In this document: in pieces, positions 11,285 to 21,179 of the stretch
How positions within the stretch are numbered: the stretch's first letter is position 1
How the letters are laid out: every line of letters begins with the position of its first letter
Source: Gracilaria domingensis
Lineage: Eukaryota > Rhodophyta > Florideophyceae > Gracilariales > Gracilariaceae
Assembly: GCA_022539475.1 (NCBI GenBank)
Contig: VCMS01000243.1
Span: 20,922 to 84,921, forward strand
Length of the DNA stretch: 64,000 nucleotides
Reading direction: 5' to 3'
Notes under the pieces: generated by a model
Database searches by the model: none
Seen by the model: only the letters and a program-made list of their open reading frames with translations
Told to the model about the DNA's origin: nothing
Position numbers and translations under genes: made by a program

Positions 11285-12000
11285 GTCGCGCTTTACCCCA
11301 AGGAAAGTAGCAAGCAATGTTTGATGGGGCATTTGCGATGTTCGTGTAAATGTTACCGGTAACAATATGCAGTTCAGTTGGAGACGAAAGCAAATTACGC
11401 GTTCTCCTGGCGTTCCCCCTACTTGTGCCTCGCTCTAGTTAGACCAATGAAAGGCTGGTAGTTCTTCCACGAGGTAGTAAGAATCTTACTCTGATGATCA
11501 TGCAGTACGATATGTCTAAAAGCATTGCTAATTCGCTACGCGCACAAGACTAAGCGAAGGGGAAAGTGGGCTCCAACGTAGCTGTCATTGAATCGGGAGC
11601 ATAGTAGCCTTGGCGGACAGCGATTGAAACGAGCTGTCCGGCGCTGTTTGATGTCGGTGAGGAACTGCTTGGCGCACTAAAAGAGTTGAGTTAGTTTGGA
11701 CTGGCGTGGGAGGAGATACTCCGCATTATAACAATAATCAAAGGAGGTGGCCTTGTGTTTGGTTCCGCGAGCTATCCTAGCAACGGTATCCACACGTATG
11801 ATAGCCGGAGGCTACTCCGATATGACAATTTGCCGATTTGGGAAACAATTGCTCAAAGGCGCGTGACACACGGCACGACGTGCGCGTGAGCGGCGCGGCG
11901 TCAAAAGCGCGCGGAGGCGGCGCGGCGGCACAATCTCGCGCCTCGGCGCGCAACATCTCGCGCGCAAGCCGCGCCACCCAGCGCCGCCCCGCCGTCTCGC
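11285..12000. other. Intergenic, with start of a GC-rich island
   Basis: Sequence of normal composition changes abruptly at about 11870 to very high GC, which continues to about 13240. No separate gene was seen. Confidence 0.4.
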
Positions 12001-12082
12001 CGCCGCCGCTGCCCGCCCGCCACCGCCGCCGCCGCCGCCGCCACCGCCGCCACCGCCGCCACCGCCGCCACCGCCGCCGCCG
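12001..12082. repeat. GCC/CCACCG triplet repeat in the leader of the KH gene
   Basis: Imperfect tandem CCG/CCA triplets, including several copies of a CCACCGCCG-type unit, end about 20 bp before the ATG at 12103. Confidence 0.8.
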
Positions 12083-12102
12083 CCTTCGCCCCTCCGCCCG
12101 CC

Positions 12103-13239
12103 ATGCCCGCGCGCGCGCTCTTCATCCCGTCGCCGGCCACGTCGCCGTCCGCGTCGCCCGCGCGCCCGTCGTCGCCGCGCCACGCGTCGCGCCTGCTGCA
12201 CCAGCTGCTCCGCGAGCGTGACGCCATCGCGCACCTCCGTGCGTCGCTGCCCAAGCTCAGCTCGCTGCTCGACGCCGAGATCCAGCGCTGCCGCTCGGCG
12301 TGCTCGCCGTCGCCCGCGCGCCGCCGCGTCAAGCTGCTGGTGCCGGCCGACAAGTTCCCCGACTACAACTTTGTGGGCCGCCTGCTGGGCCCGCGCGGCA
12401 CCACGCTCAAGACGCTGCAGCGCGACACGGGCTGCCGCATCATGATCCGCGGCAAGGGCAGCATCCGCAAGGACAAGGAGCCCGACGTGCGCGGCAAGCC
12501 CGGCTGGGAGCACGTGTTCAACGAGCCGCTGCACGTCGTCATCGAGGCGCCCGACTCGCTGCCCGAGCCCGCCGCCACCGCCGCGCTGTCGCGCGCCACC
12601 GACGCCGTGGAGGTGCTGCTGGTGCCCGTGCCCGAGGAGCGCGACGCGCTCAAGAGGCACCAGCTGCGCGCGCTGGCCATCATGAACGGCACCTTTCGCG
12701 GCGCGCGCTCCTACGCCGTCGACGCCGACGCGCTGGCGCCGCTGCCGGCGTCCGACGCCGCGCCCGCGCTCTTCCGCGCCAGCACGTCGCCCTTGTCCAG
12801 CGCGCCGCCGCCGCTGCCGCCCGGCGCGTCGCTCGAGTCGCCGCCGCGCGCGCCGCCGCCGCACGTCGTGGCCGCCGCCTCCGCTTCCACGTCACTGCCG
12901 GATTTTTCGCCGCTCAGCGCGCAGCTGCTGCGCATCAACGCGCTGGACGACATGGCGCTCGCCGCCGAGCGCGACCACAGCGTCGACGCGTCGCCGCCGC
13001 GCGAGCGCAGTGACACGGCGCCGTGCCCTCACGTCAAGGTGGCCGCCAGCACCGCGCTCAGCGCCGGCGGCTTCATCGGCCGAGAGTTCTACAACGGCGC
13101 CTTCTCCAACGGCGCCGGCGTGCTGGGCTCCTCTGCTTCCTCGCCGCGCACCGCCTGGGACGACACCGCCTGCGCGTCGCCTTCGCTCTCCATCCCGGCG
13201 CCCGCCGCTGCCTCCTCCTTCGAGGCCCTTCGCTACTAG
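12103..13239 (+). CDS. STAR-family (QUAKING-like) KH-domain RNA-binding protein
   Basis: 378 aa. Residues about 30-65 (LLHQLLRERDAIAHLR...) look like a QUA1 dimerisation helix pair. Residues about 76-185 form a maxi-KH domain with PDYNFVGRLLGPRGTTLK and the GPRG loop at 96-99. It continues with an IMIRGKGS stretch and a GKPGWEH segment typical of STAR proteins. By family it should bind single-stranded RNA (ACUAA-like sites) and act in splicing, stability or translation; plants carry similar QUAKING/SPIN1-like proteins. The C-terminal 170 residues are Ala/Pro/Ser-rich and probably disordered. The whole gene has extreme GC, especially at third positions, unlike most neighbours. Antisense and other-frame long open stretches here are by-products of that composition. 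The ATG at 12103 follows directly on the GCC repeat and is the first in frame giving the QUA1 segment. Confidence 0.85.
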   Translation: MPARALFIPSPATSPSASPARPSSPRHASRLLHQLLRERDAIAHLRASLPKLSSLLDAEIQRCRSACSPSPARRRVKLLVPADKFPDYNFVGRLLGPRGTTLKTLQRDTGCRIMIRGKGSIRKDKEPDVRGKPGWEHVFNEPLHVVIEAPDSLPEPAATAALSRATDAVEVLLVPVPEERDALKRHQLRALAIMNGTFRGARSYAVDADALAPLPASDAAPALFRASTSPLSSAPPPLPPGASLESPPRAPPPHVVAAASASTSLPDFSPLSAQLLRINALDDMALAAERDHSVDASPPRERSDTAPCPHVKVAASTALSAGGFIGREFYNGAFSNGAGVLGSSASSPRTAWDDTACASPSLSIPAPAAASSFEALRY

Positions 13240-15258
13240 TTCTAACGTGCTCTTCCAACTGTAACTGCGCTGCGTATCGCTGATCTTCTGTACTAATGGT
13301 AACCCCCGTTGCTGCCGATGCGTTTGTCGCCTTCGTGGCGTTGCTCAATAATTCTTCACCACCACCCCTCTCCCTCGGTCTGCCGTTTTACGTTCCAGGG
13401 TTCACCCGGTTTCACCGTGGCCTGCCTGTACTCTCCTAGCATGCCACTTCAAGATCTCACTGTCAGCCGCTTTTTGTCCCACCCCCTTTCTCTGCTCACA
13501 GTTTTCCCTCAGCGGTTCATGCACACGCTCGAACGCCTTGTCTGTTTCTTTCTTCTACATACTCACACAAACTCTTATTTACTAAATGTAGCTGTATAAT
13601 ATTTGTAAATGGTTTGAATGTTGGGATGCATCGTTCCAACTGTTTTGGTTCTATTGTGTCCTTCTATGTTGGCGCAATTAATTGGATGGTTCATGTTGCT
13701 CTTGCCTCTGTGGCAGGCTGCCTCATCGTCACGTGGCCATGTCACCGTGAGAACGCATTTTGCTGTTTTGATCATTGTCTGCCAGAGCTAAACGATTGGA
13801 GCCCTTGGCGATCGAGACAGGAATGACTTCGCACATTGCCGTGGGAGAGAATATCTAACCTTGTCCTACGTACTCGCGAGTGCGTTTCACATATATCATA
13901 TCGATTCCAACATTTCTCCTTCGCCGGAGGAAAGAAGGTGGCGAGATATTTTATGTGCCACAGTTGACTTGAATGGAAGCACGTGAGGCGGCCCTCTTCT
14001 AAAATTGAACGAAGAGCATCGAGAGTTTGACAAGAGCGCCTGTCCTGTGCTTTGTGTCTGACACGTCTTACGTTCTTTCCGGTATGGGACTGCGACTTAC
14101 ACATATGCGCTCAAACTAACTCTGATCTCGTAAACGAAGGTAACTTTTCGAGAAAGTATGTGTGCCTAATTTCTCCGGACTTGGAGATTACCGCCCGCAT
14201 TAGATCATTACAATTTCGCCAATGATCTGAACAACAAAGAGCGGAATATCGATATCATTGGCTATACATATTTGGATGTATCGCCATGAACTACGAATAT
14301 CCTTGGGTCACCCCTCATCTCCTTTCTCTCGCGATTTGTTGATCAACACTGTGGAATCCGCGCGGATCAACAATACATACAGTAGCCTACCCTAAATTAA
14401 GGACGCTTTTCATCTACCCTTGGTAGATAACTGACAAACACATTAAAACTGCTTCACATGCGCCAAATTGAAGATGACACCTCACAGGCTCTCTCCTCTC
14501 CTCCTTTATGGAACGGTGAAGCTAATTACGCTTCTACCAGTGGGTTTGCTAAAGACCCAACGACCTATAATACCTCTACACCGCAGCCACTAACTACTAA
14601 CCAGTAGCTGCACTACACTTGCTGGACTACGATGAGATAGTATTAGATATCTTAGGTGTTTCCGACCGCGGGCGTTTTGCTACCGACGCTTATCGCCATC
14701 TTTCTCCCTTTCATCTCTTCATTCATCCTCTAGAGACCGTCGGCAGAGGGGCACACCACGACAAGGCGCTCCGCATGTACCACGTTGGCCACTCAAGAAA
14801 CCATGAGCGACGTTCTTTTCACCTCACAGGCTAACCCTGTTCGTCCAAACCCCATGTTCTTCTGGACTTGCATCATAACAGTATTGGCGCTGACCAGCAG
14901 GAAAGGTAGGCTGCCGACGGTACTCTTCATGCCAAAATTGGTTTCTTGTTTGCCCATGTCCAAAGGTCTATTCGTTGTCCACACGAGTACTTCCTTGCTG
15001 CGAGAAAAGACAAGGCTTCTGGGAAGGAAGATCTTCTTCTGAAAGATAGCCGGGTCCGTTATCCTTACTGTTGCTTGGGGCAACCTTCCCCACACCAATC
15101 ACTTAACCCTAGGGTAAGTCCTTGCACCTCCTCAAACTGAGATAGGCTGGATGGCAGAAGGAACATGCACTGAAACTATGACCACCAATGTGATCATGAT
15201 GCCTACAACAAGCAATCCTCCTCCGTTCTAATTGCCTTGATGGAAGTCATGCGCATCT
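13240..15258. other. Intergenic, no firm gene
   Basis: Mostly short frames. One 79-codon plus frame (14803-15042) begins MSDVLFTSQ and has one hydrophobic segment. It has no support beyond that and is left uncalled. Confidence 0.4.
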
Positions 15259-15269
15259 ATTTTATAAGG
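15259..15269 (+). promoter_or_regulatory. TATA box of family B1
   Basis: TATTTTATAAG lies about 220 bp upstream of the ATG at 15484. It falls inside a short upstream frame (15240-15482), arguing that this frame is not a gene. Confidence 0.45.
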
Positions 15270-15483
15270 CTGAGGAACTCGGGTGCGTTTGTATTACCCG
15301 ATGAAGAATTCGTTCAAGACATTCGACAAGTCTGCCCTCCAGGCCTTATCCACATTTTGCCATACGACCCACTCATCAGCGTGTGTCGCTCTTTGCACCG
15401 GCTACCGGAGCTCTCCTTCGTAAGAACCGCTTCAATGTCTCTTCTCAAGATCTTCCGAAATACCTCAACGCACCCCGTTTGAA

Positions 15484-16482
15484 ATGGTCCAAATAGCAAT
15501 TCGTTCACCGATTGTTAATCTCATCGTCACCCTCATCTGTCTTGTTGTGGAACTCGCTTTTCTCGCAGCCTCTTTGTGGACATACAAGTTTATGGTATGT
15601 CGCTGTTTATCTCGCCAGCATTCCGTCAGAGTTTTGTCTCAGAAGCGAACTACTACTGTTTTGGCTCTATTTGCGACCCTTATGTTCATGGCTCTCGAAA
15701 CTCTCATATCTTTATTCTCCAAAGACAGTGTTCAAACCTTTGTTTCTCAAGAGAACTGCATTCGAAATACAGCTCTCGGTTTGGGAGATAGTGAGTTCCA
15801 AACCGAAGGAGAAGTAATTCACTATGGATGCATGACAATCAACGGCACTTCAATATCACACCATCTGGGAAACTATAGTCTGGATACTGCCCTTTTAACG
15901 TGCGGAGAAGAAGTACTTTACACGTTCAATATAGGGGAAAGAAGAAATGTGTCTGCGGAAGATGGCCTTTTAGAATGCGATTTTAGACTTTGCTCAGTCG
16001 TACTGCTTCGAGAGAATGTGTTATATCTCAGTGATGCGCTTAGCATTGATGACGTTACGAAACCCATTTCTGCAATAACTACGGACGTGACGTCCATGGC
16101 CATTACTGAGAAGGACATGAAAGTGATTAGCAACGCAACTTTATCAAGCCATATGGGAGGAATTACGGAGGAGAGTGACATCAGAAGACGGGCATTGGCA
16201 GGGCCCTTCAGAACAAAATGCGACTTTGAAAGACACGAAAGCCAGGCGACGGAAATTCCCTTGTCCATCATACTTATCTCAGCCATTGTTTGGCTCCTTT
16301 CCATTATGTTCTTTCTGACCTCTCTTGTGTTCAAGGGTCATATTTTCTTTGATTTCGGGAACCCGATTCACTGGGCTTCCTTTGCATGGCACGACGTTGA
16401 AGCTGCGCAGGGAAACGACCCACAAATGACTGTTTCTCAGCTAGATGGAAGTCAAAGGATCCGTATTACAAGATATGCCTAG
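15484..16482 (+). CDS. Family B1: three-TM membrane protein with cysteine-containing ectodomain
   Basis: 332 aa. Two N-terminal hydrophobic helices (about 9-32 and 57-78) flank a short basic loop. An ectodomain of about 170 residues carries several cysteines and N-glycosylation sequons (NGTS, NYS, NVS, NATL). A third helix lies at about 258-282 and a short cytosolic tail follows. It is a clear paralogue of the protein at 19660-20664. Shared blocks include the start MV..IR.PI, the FER....QATE block before the third helix, and FFD...P.HWA after it. Start choice is fixed by that alignment. The family is unknown to me. The plan (two short helices, ectodomain, helix) resembles the protein at 46238-47854. 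Confidence 0.75.
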   Translation: MVQIAIRSPIVNLIVTLICLVVELAFLAASLWTYKFMVCRCLSRQHSVRVLSQKRTTTVLALFATLMFMALETLISLFSKDSVQTFVSQENCIRNTALGLGDSEFQTEGEVIHYGCMTINGTSISHHLGNYSLDTALLTCGEEVLYTFNIGERRNVSAEDGLLECDFRLCSVVLLRENVLYLSDALSIDDVTKPISAITTDVTSMAITEKDMKVISNATLSSHMGGITEESDIRRRALAGPFRTKCDFERHESQATEIPLSIILISAIVWLLSIMFFLTSLVFKGHIFFDFGNPIHWASFAWHDVEAAQGNDPQMTVSQLDGSQRIRITRYA

Positions 16483-17180
16483 TATTATAGTCAGTGGTAA
16501 GGAATAGGTGCGAAGGACGACAATAACTTACGTTCTCGCGCAAGAATGCACTGAAGGGCTCGAAGAGGACCTTGACAGGACCTAAGAACAAACAAGCAAG
16601 GGCTGAGAAGGACATACCTTGCAACAAATAGAAGGACATCGCAGCTCCGAAAGTATTGCAGGCAGGGCACACGTCTTCAAGAAAGGAAAGAAAGGCACAG
16701 GTCTTCTTTAAATGCACAGAGGGATGTCGAAGTATCGCAATGATGCTTGTCCAAACTGCGACTTGTATGAGATGTCGATATTCTCATCGAGATGATTCGC
16801 TAAGTGGTGTCGGTCTCTACTTTATAGTTTCTGACCGGAATAATGGCAGCAACATTCGGTTCGAAAAGGGTTATCCATCTTCCCTCTGGGAGGCCGGCTC
16901 ATGACTTCATCTTCAAGGAAAAGCGAATAAGAGCATCTGTTCCTTCAGTGAGGGGTAAGTTAGCCTTCGGGCTTCAGAATTGCTGGGCACGTGATTCCTC
17001 GACAACCTCGGCCAAACTTCGGGTTATAGCTCCGACGACTTGATTCTAGCTCCAATTGTTACACAGCAATACGCAGTCAAACGAATCCTTTTTGAAACCA
17101 AAGCTGTATGTAAAGACGATGACTTCGTACATTGTATGAGTAACGTTCTCACACAGAAGTCGTTAAACTTTGACCATCGA
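16483..17180. other. Intergenic between convergent genes
   Basis: On the minus strand a hydrophobic frame (16466-16717) contains a GTATGT...TTCTTAG stretch and a later GTAAGT that mimic splice signals. It has no ATG-led coherent product and is not called. Confidence 0.35.
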
Positions 17181-18623
17181 TTACCTAAGAAAATCGAAAC
17201 ATTCACACTTTCTTGACGGGTATTTCGATATAGACTTCCTACACTGATTGAAGTAGCACGTGAATGGGTTCTGGGTGTAGCCAAGTGTGGTACCCCTTGT
17301 ACATGGAGTTTTCATGGATTTCAAAGCTGAGGAACTGAGCGAGCACGAATTACATTGACCCGCCGACCACCCGAGTCGTTGAGCAAGTACTTTGGAGTCT
17401 CGACAGCAAGACAAACAAAGATCCCGAAATACACCGTTCTCAGAGCCAACCTTTCCTAGGAATGTCGATTTCTGCGCCAAGCTACTAGCGGCAACGAGAC
17501 TCGCATCTCCTAGTAGACTTGTCGCATCAGGAGTATGTGACATGGAATACCTGACTTCTATGTATTCAGGTTCCGTGCGGGGTGGATGTGGTGGCGAAGG
17601 GTAGGTTGGACCAGTTGGCTGCATCTCGAAGGGAGCAACTATTAGTGACGCGCTATGCTCTTCGGGCGGCGCATAGGCTCGTCCTGTTGGTATGAGAGGC
17701 TCCGATATAGGCAGTATGATCTCCGAAATAAGGCTACCATGCTCAGAAGACGATTTCAATATTCTGTCACAAGGAGAAATCGAACCTGTTTGTACGAGAT
17801 CTTGTCCTTCAGTCTTGAGTGAGTAGCTCTGGTGCCAGTCTTGTTCTGCTGAGGTTTGAAGGACTCGTAGGTTGTACGCATCGGATTGAGGGCAAGGAAA
17901 GGAACAATTAGGTGCCGCGAAACAAAGGTCTGGTTTGTATGAAGTGAGCAGTCGAACTTGTTCTCCATCCTCAATAGCTTTCAAATGCTTCCCTTGAATA
18001 CAGAGAGTTGCAATTAATTCAGGATCGTCATTGACGACTTTGACCTGAAACACGACGGTCCACTCAGAATCAGGGGCATACTTTGTGCCATCAATGCAAA
18101 CATTCGGTAGAATGTGAGGTGACCTCGCAACCAGGAGAAGATGTTCGTTGTAAAAACTCATTTCGCGGGGCGAAAGCGGGAGTGATAGTGTTCCAGTTGT
18201 TGCTGGGGAGTGGTTGATAATGCTGATGCGAAGGATAAACAAAGAACTATGTCGAAGAAGAAACACCCTTGTACCATTTGTTCTGATTATAACTTCATTG
18301 GGCTGATTGTCGCCATAGATAAAGCCGCCGACAGGTGCATTACGACCTCCGGCGCAGGCTGCGCCTGGTCCAAATCCAAGGGCACCAATGGCATTGAAGC
18401 ACCCTCTATTACTGGTGGTGAATCTGTCACATGTGCTTGACCAAAACATATGAAAGGAATCTATCATTCCAAATGGCCCAACGAAAGGACGTGCATTGGC
18501 TTTGAGATTTTCCACTAAATGAAAGCATGAAGAAGTATGGGGCAATGAATCTGCGCTTTGTGAACGAAGAAGGAGCAGGACAGAGCACACCAGCAGAACA
18601 CAAGCACGAGAGGCTGTCGTCAT
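17181..18623 (-). CDS. Family A3: secreted chimera of beta-propeller N-terminal half and ten-cysteine module
   Basis: 480 aa with a clean signal peptide (residues 1 to about 24, ACVLLVCSVLLLLRSQSADS). Residues 25 to about 310 align with the N-terminal half of the secreted beta-propeller protein at 25248-27455. Shared features are the early Cys block, the ..I.R.(N/D)G(T/S)RVF.(L/I)R block, the LTLP/LSLP...EM block, the (F/Y)QVK(V/I) block, and the (E/K)DW(H/Y).(S/G)YSLK.EG block. The propeller's C-terminal half is missing. Residues 387-480 are the family A module (TFLGKVGSEN, then C-x2-CC-x16-C-x2-C-x13-C-x14-C-x4-C-x11-C-x-C). A Pro/Ser spacer joins the parts. The acidic VDEPDIIK motif of the full-length relative is degenerate here (NQPNEVIIR). 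Probably secreted and disulfide-rich. The fusion lies in one uninterrupted frame. Confidence 0.75.
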   Translation of the reverse strand: MTTASRACVLLVCSVLLLLRSQSADSLPHTSSCFHLVENLKANARPFVGPFGMIDSFHMFWSSTCDRFTTSNRGCFNAIGALGFGPGAACAGGRNAPVGGFIYGDNQPNEVIIRTNGTRVFLLRHSSLFILRISIINHSPATTGTLSLPLSPREMSFYNEHLLLVARSPHILPNVCIDGTKYAPDSEWTVVFQVKVVNDDPELIATLCIQGKHLKAIEDGEQVRLLTSYKPDLCFAAPNCSFPCPQSDAYNLRVLQTSAEQDWHQSYSLKTEGQDLVQTGSISPCDRILKSSSEHGSLISEIILPISEPLIPTGRAYAPPEEHSASLIVAPFEMQPTGPTYPSPPHPPRTEPEYIEVRYSMSHTPDATSLLGDASLVAASSLAQKSTFLGKVGSENGVFRDLCLSCCRDSKVLAQRLGWSAGQCNSCSLSSSALKSMKTPCTRGTTLGYTQNPFTCYFNQCRKSISKYPSRKCECFDFLR

Positions 18624-18722
18624 AGAAACCCGTTTTGTTCTGAAGCTGTTGTTTTGTTTGGTAGCCTTCTTTCGCGACTTGCAATTAAGGAAAGAGAGTA
18701 AGAAGAGAGGATGGCATATGGG

Positions 18723-18732
18723 TACTTAAGTT
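18723..18732 (-). promoter_or_regulatory. CTTAAG-type promoter element (family A3)
   Basis: AACTTAAGTA on the minus strand, about 105 bp upstream of the ATG at 18623. Confidence 0.35.
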
Positions 18733-19624
18733 TGCATCAAAGTGACTGTTTTGAACAAGATGCGGGCTTGCTTGAAAGCAAAGAAGTTATCCTTGTTGTT
18801 CGAAACGCGTTTGACTCACATAGTGTTACTTGCAAATTCGAAGAGAGGCGTCATTCGAATGTCTGTGCCGATTAAAGCGAGTCCTAAATCATGTACACAA
18901 GAGCGCTCTAACAACATTTTATTGGTATGGAACGAGCTGTACCTTCGTAAAATGGAAACAAGAGCTTTCGGAAGATATTGATAGACGCAGTGGTGAGCTT
19001 GTCAACGGCTTTCCTTACGTCACGCGAATCCAGCCCAAGGGACGAAAAGGGATCTGTAAACCAGGTCAAGGCACGCCTTACACTGATGTCTTACAGCGAT
19101 TGAGGCAGTTTCGCTTCATGCCGTTTCCTTCGTCAAACGGAAATTGACATTCGGAAGGAGGGTCGCGAGGGTACCTTTGGTAGATACGGCGGTACTTGAT
19201 CGACGGTGACGCTACCGATGAAATCATTACGGGCCGTATCACAGCAAAGTCGAAACGCGTCAGCAGACCAACCAAAGACCAAAGAGAAGAAACGCCTGGT
19301 ATAGTAAGAGGGTTAACACGGAGACGAAAGATTGACGACCTCGTGTACGAAACAGGGCTGAAGACCGGCGTGGACTTCGCTCACATGCCCAAGACGGGAG
19401 GATGCCGAAGGTAGACAGCCTGGCGCCAATTCATTTTGACGGTGTATTGTACAGCAAGAGTTGGTGGTCTTAAGCCTCGTTGCAGGCAGCGTTCGCCACG
19501 CGCAAACAGCCGCAGTCGGTGGGCGACGGCTGAGATAATGAGGCACGCAAGCATGTGAGTAAGAAGCTAATTCAACGGAATCAACAGCGCAGCGACAGCT
19601 GATCTTCTCCATCGGTAGCCGCGG
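18733..19624. other. Intergenic, no gene seen
   Basis: Only short overlapping frames without recognisable features. Confidence 0.45.
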
Positions 19625-19658
19625 GCTATCGCGCGTTTCGAGCTATCGCGCGTTTCGA
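19625..19658 (+). repeat. Perfect 17-bp tandem duplication abutting a start codon
   Basis: GCTATCGCGCGTTTCGA occurs twice in direct succession (19625-19641, 19642-19658), ending 1 bp before the ATG at 19660. Confidence 0.9.
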
Positions 19659-19659
19659 G

Positions 19660-20664
19660 ATGGTTCTGTTGTTGATACGCGCGCCGATATTCGGTCTGCT
19701 GGTGACCATCATCTCGGTGATGGCGGAGCTTGCATTTCTGAGCGCCGCGTCGCAGATGCTCGCATTCACTTCGTGCCGCGCGCTGAAGGACAAGACTCGG
19801 TTGCTGAGAATACGCTCGCACATGCGCAAAGCGTGCGTGATAACGGTGTTCGCCATGGTCATGTTCGTGAGCGTGGAAGCGGTGGTGGCTTTTTTCAGCG
19901 ACGTGGCGGTGGAGAAGGTGCGAAGCACGCGGGAGTGCTTTCGAGTGACTGGACCGGCGTCCACCAGCACGATGTTGAGCACGGCGTTTGAAACAAGACC
20001 CGCGTACTTCCGATGCGCCAAAGCGGACGGAAGCTTGATGACTCACATGATTGGCAACTCAAGCGTCGACAGCTTGGACATTGCGTGCTCTGCAGACACA
20101 GGGTACTCGTACCAGATAGGCAAATTGGAGAACCTGACCGTAACGGGGGATATGGTCAGGCACTGCAACGACATCGCAGTGTGCGCGACGAGCGTTCTCC
20201 GCGGCGACATTTTCTACTTCAGCACGCCGGAGAGCAAGGGCGACATCATGCTCATGGTGCCCACAAACGTGTCGATGCTGCACAAGGAGCGCATCGACGC
20301 GCGCATCATGTCGGAGCGGCTGGTGCAGCTCTACGCCGGAGTGACTCACATGGAAGGCGAGGTGCGGCGGCGGCTACTGCTGGAGACGACGCGCACCACG
20401 TGCGAGTTCGAGCGCGACGGGCGGCAGGCCACCGAGGTGCGCGGCGCGGCGCTGGTGGTAGCCGCGGCCGTGTGGAGCGCGTCGTTGGCGCTGCTCCCGC
20501 TGGCGCTGGTGCTCAAACGGCGCTCGTTCTTCGACGTCAGCGACCCGCTGCACTGGGCAAAGTACGCGCGCCGCGACGCCGCGGCCGGCGGCGAGCCGCT
20601 GCTGCAGCGCGTCGACGCCGGCGGCGAGTACCGCGTGCGCGTCGTCGGCTACGCGTGCGCGTGA
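19660..20664 (+). CDS. Family B2: three-TM membrane protein, paralogue of B1
   Basis: 334 aa with the same plan as 15484-16482: two N-terminal helices (about 9-32 and 58-78), a Cys-containing ectodomain with sequons, a third helix (about 258-282) and a short tail ending VRVVGYACA. Conserved blocks include MV..IR.PI near the start, CEFERDGRQATE before the third helix, and SFFDVSDPLHWAKYARRD after it. The coding sequence becomes strongly GC-rich toward its 3' half, unlike B1, so the two copies have drifted in composition. A 17-bp tandem duplication occupies the last bases of the leader. Location is inferred to be a surface or endomembrane. Function unknown. Confidence 0.75.
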   Translation: MVLLLIRAPIFGLLVTIISVMAELAFLSAASQMLAFTSCRALKDKTRLLRIRSHMRKACVITVFAMVMFVSVEAVVAFFSDVAVEKVRSTRECFRVTGPASTSTMLSTAFETRPAYFRCAKADGSLMTHMIGNSSVDSLDIACSADTGYSYQIGKLENLTVTGDMVRHCNDIAVCATSVLRGDIFYFSTPESKGDIMLMVPTNVSMLHKERIDARIMSERLVQLYAGVTHMEGEVRRRLLLETTRTTCEFERDGRQATEVRGAALVVAAAVWSASLALLPLALVLKRRSFFDVSDPLHWAKYARRDAAAGGEPLLQRVDAGGEYRVRVVGYACA

Positions 20665-20754
20665 GCCGCCAGTGTTAAGGATACCTTTGCACGGCATCTC
20701 CTCCGTCCTCTGTTGTTCTCCTAAACAAACGTCTCTTCTCTCGTCGACGACATC

Positions 20755-20883
20755 ATGACGCTGCCCGTCTGCCGCGCCGTCGGCGACACGCTGCTCAAGC
20801 ACGTGGTGCCGCCCTCCGCCTTGCCACCACGAGCAATTCGTGCTACCGCTACCGTCTACCATCGTTACGGTTACCAAAGGTAG
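20755..20883 (+). CDS. Small GC-rich open frame (42 aa), doubtful
   Basis: ATG at 20755 to TAG at 20881-20883, with GC-rich third positions like the preceding gene. The product (MTLPVCRAVGDTLLKHVV...) resembles nothing I know. It could be the 3' region of the B2 transcript. Confidence 0.2.
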   Translation: MTLPVCRAVGDTLLKHVVPPSALPPRAIRATATVYHRYGYQR

Positions 20884-21080
20884 GCTACCGGCGGGCGCGC
20901 GCCGTGGCGCTTTTTTTGCACCCTTTTTCTAGGTTTCTCATAAATACATAATTTTTAACAATAAGCCGCGTGCAGTTTATGACTCGCCTGTGCGTGTGCG
21001 CCGCGCTGCACGCATCCTGGTCTCGCTGGCGCAAACGGCCCATTTCGCCGTTTTCGCGCGCCGGTCGACGCCGCTGCTCC

Positions 21081-21090
21081 ATAATAAAAG
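21081..21090 (+). promoter_or_regulatory. TATA-like box of the small tail-anchored protein gene
   Basis: ATAATAAAAG lies 90-100 bp upstream of the ATG at 21180. Confidence 0.5.
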
Positions 21091-21179
21091 CCCGCCTCGC
21101 TTGCCCACGTTTGCACCTGCTTCCTCTCCCCAACGCCCTTGACGTTTTACCTGTCGTGTCAACCCGCTTTTTCTCTCTC

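Noticed and set aside
11812-12864. 350-codon minus-strand frame opposite the KH gene
   Set aside because: Poly-Arg/Gly composition is what the complement of very GC-rich coding DNA gives; the plus strand carries a clear QUA1-KH protein.
15240-15482. 80-codon frame ending 1 bp before family B1
   Set aside because: The TATA box of B1 lies inside it; an operon-like arrangement is not expected here.
16466-16717. Hydrophobic minus-strand frame with GTATGT, TTCTTAG and GTAAGT splice-like signals
   Set aside because: The implied intron would be only about 36 nt, there is no ATG at its head, and continuation runs into the 3' end of a plus-strand gene.
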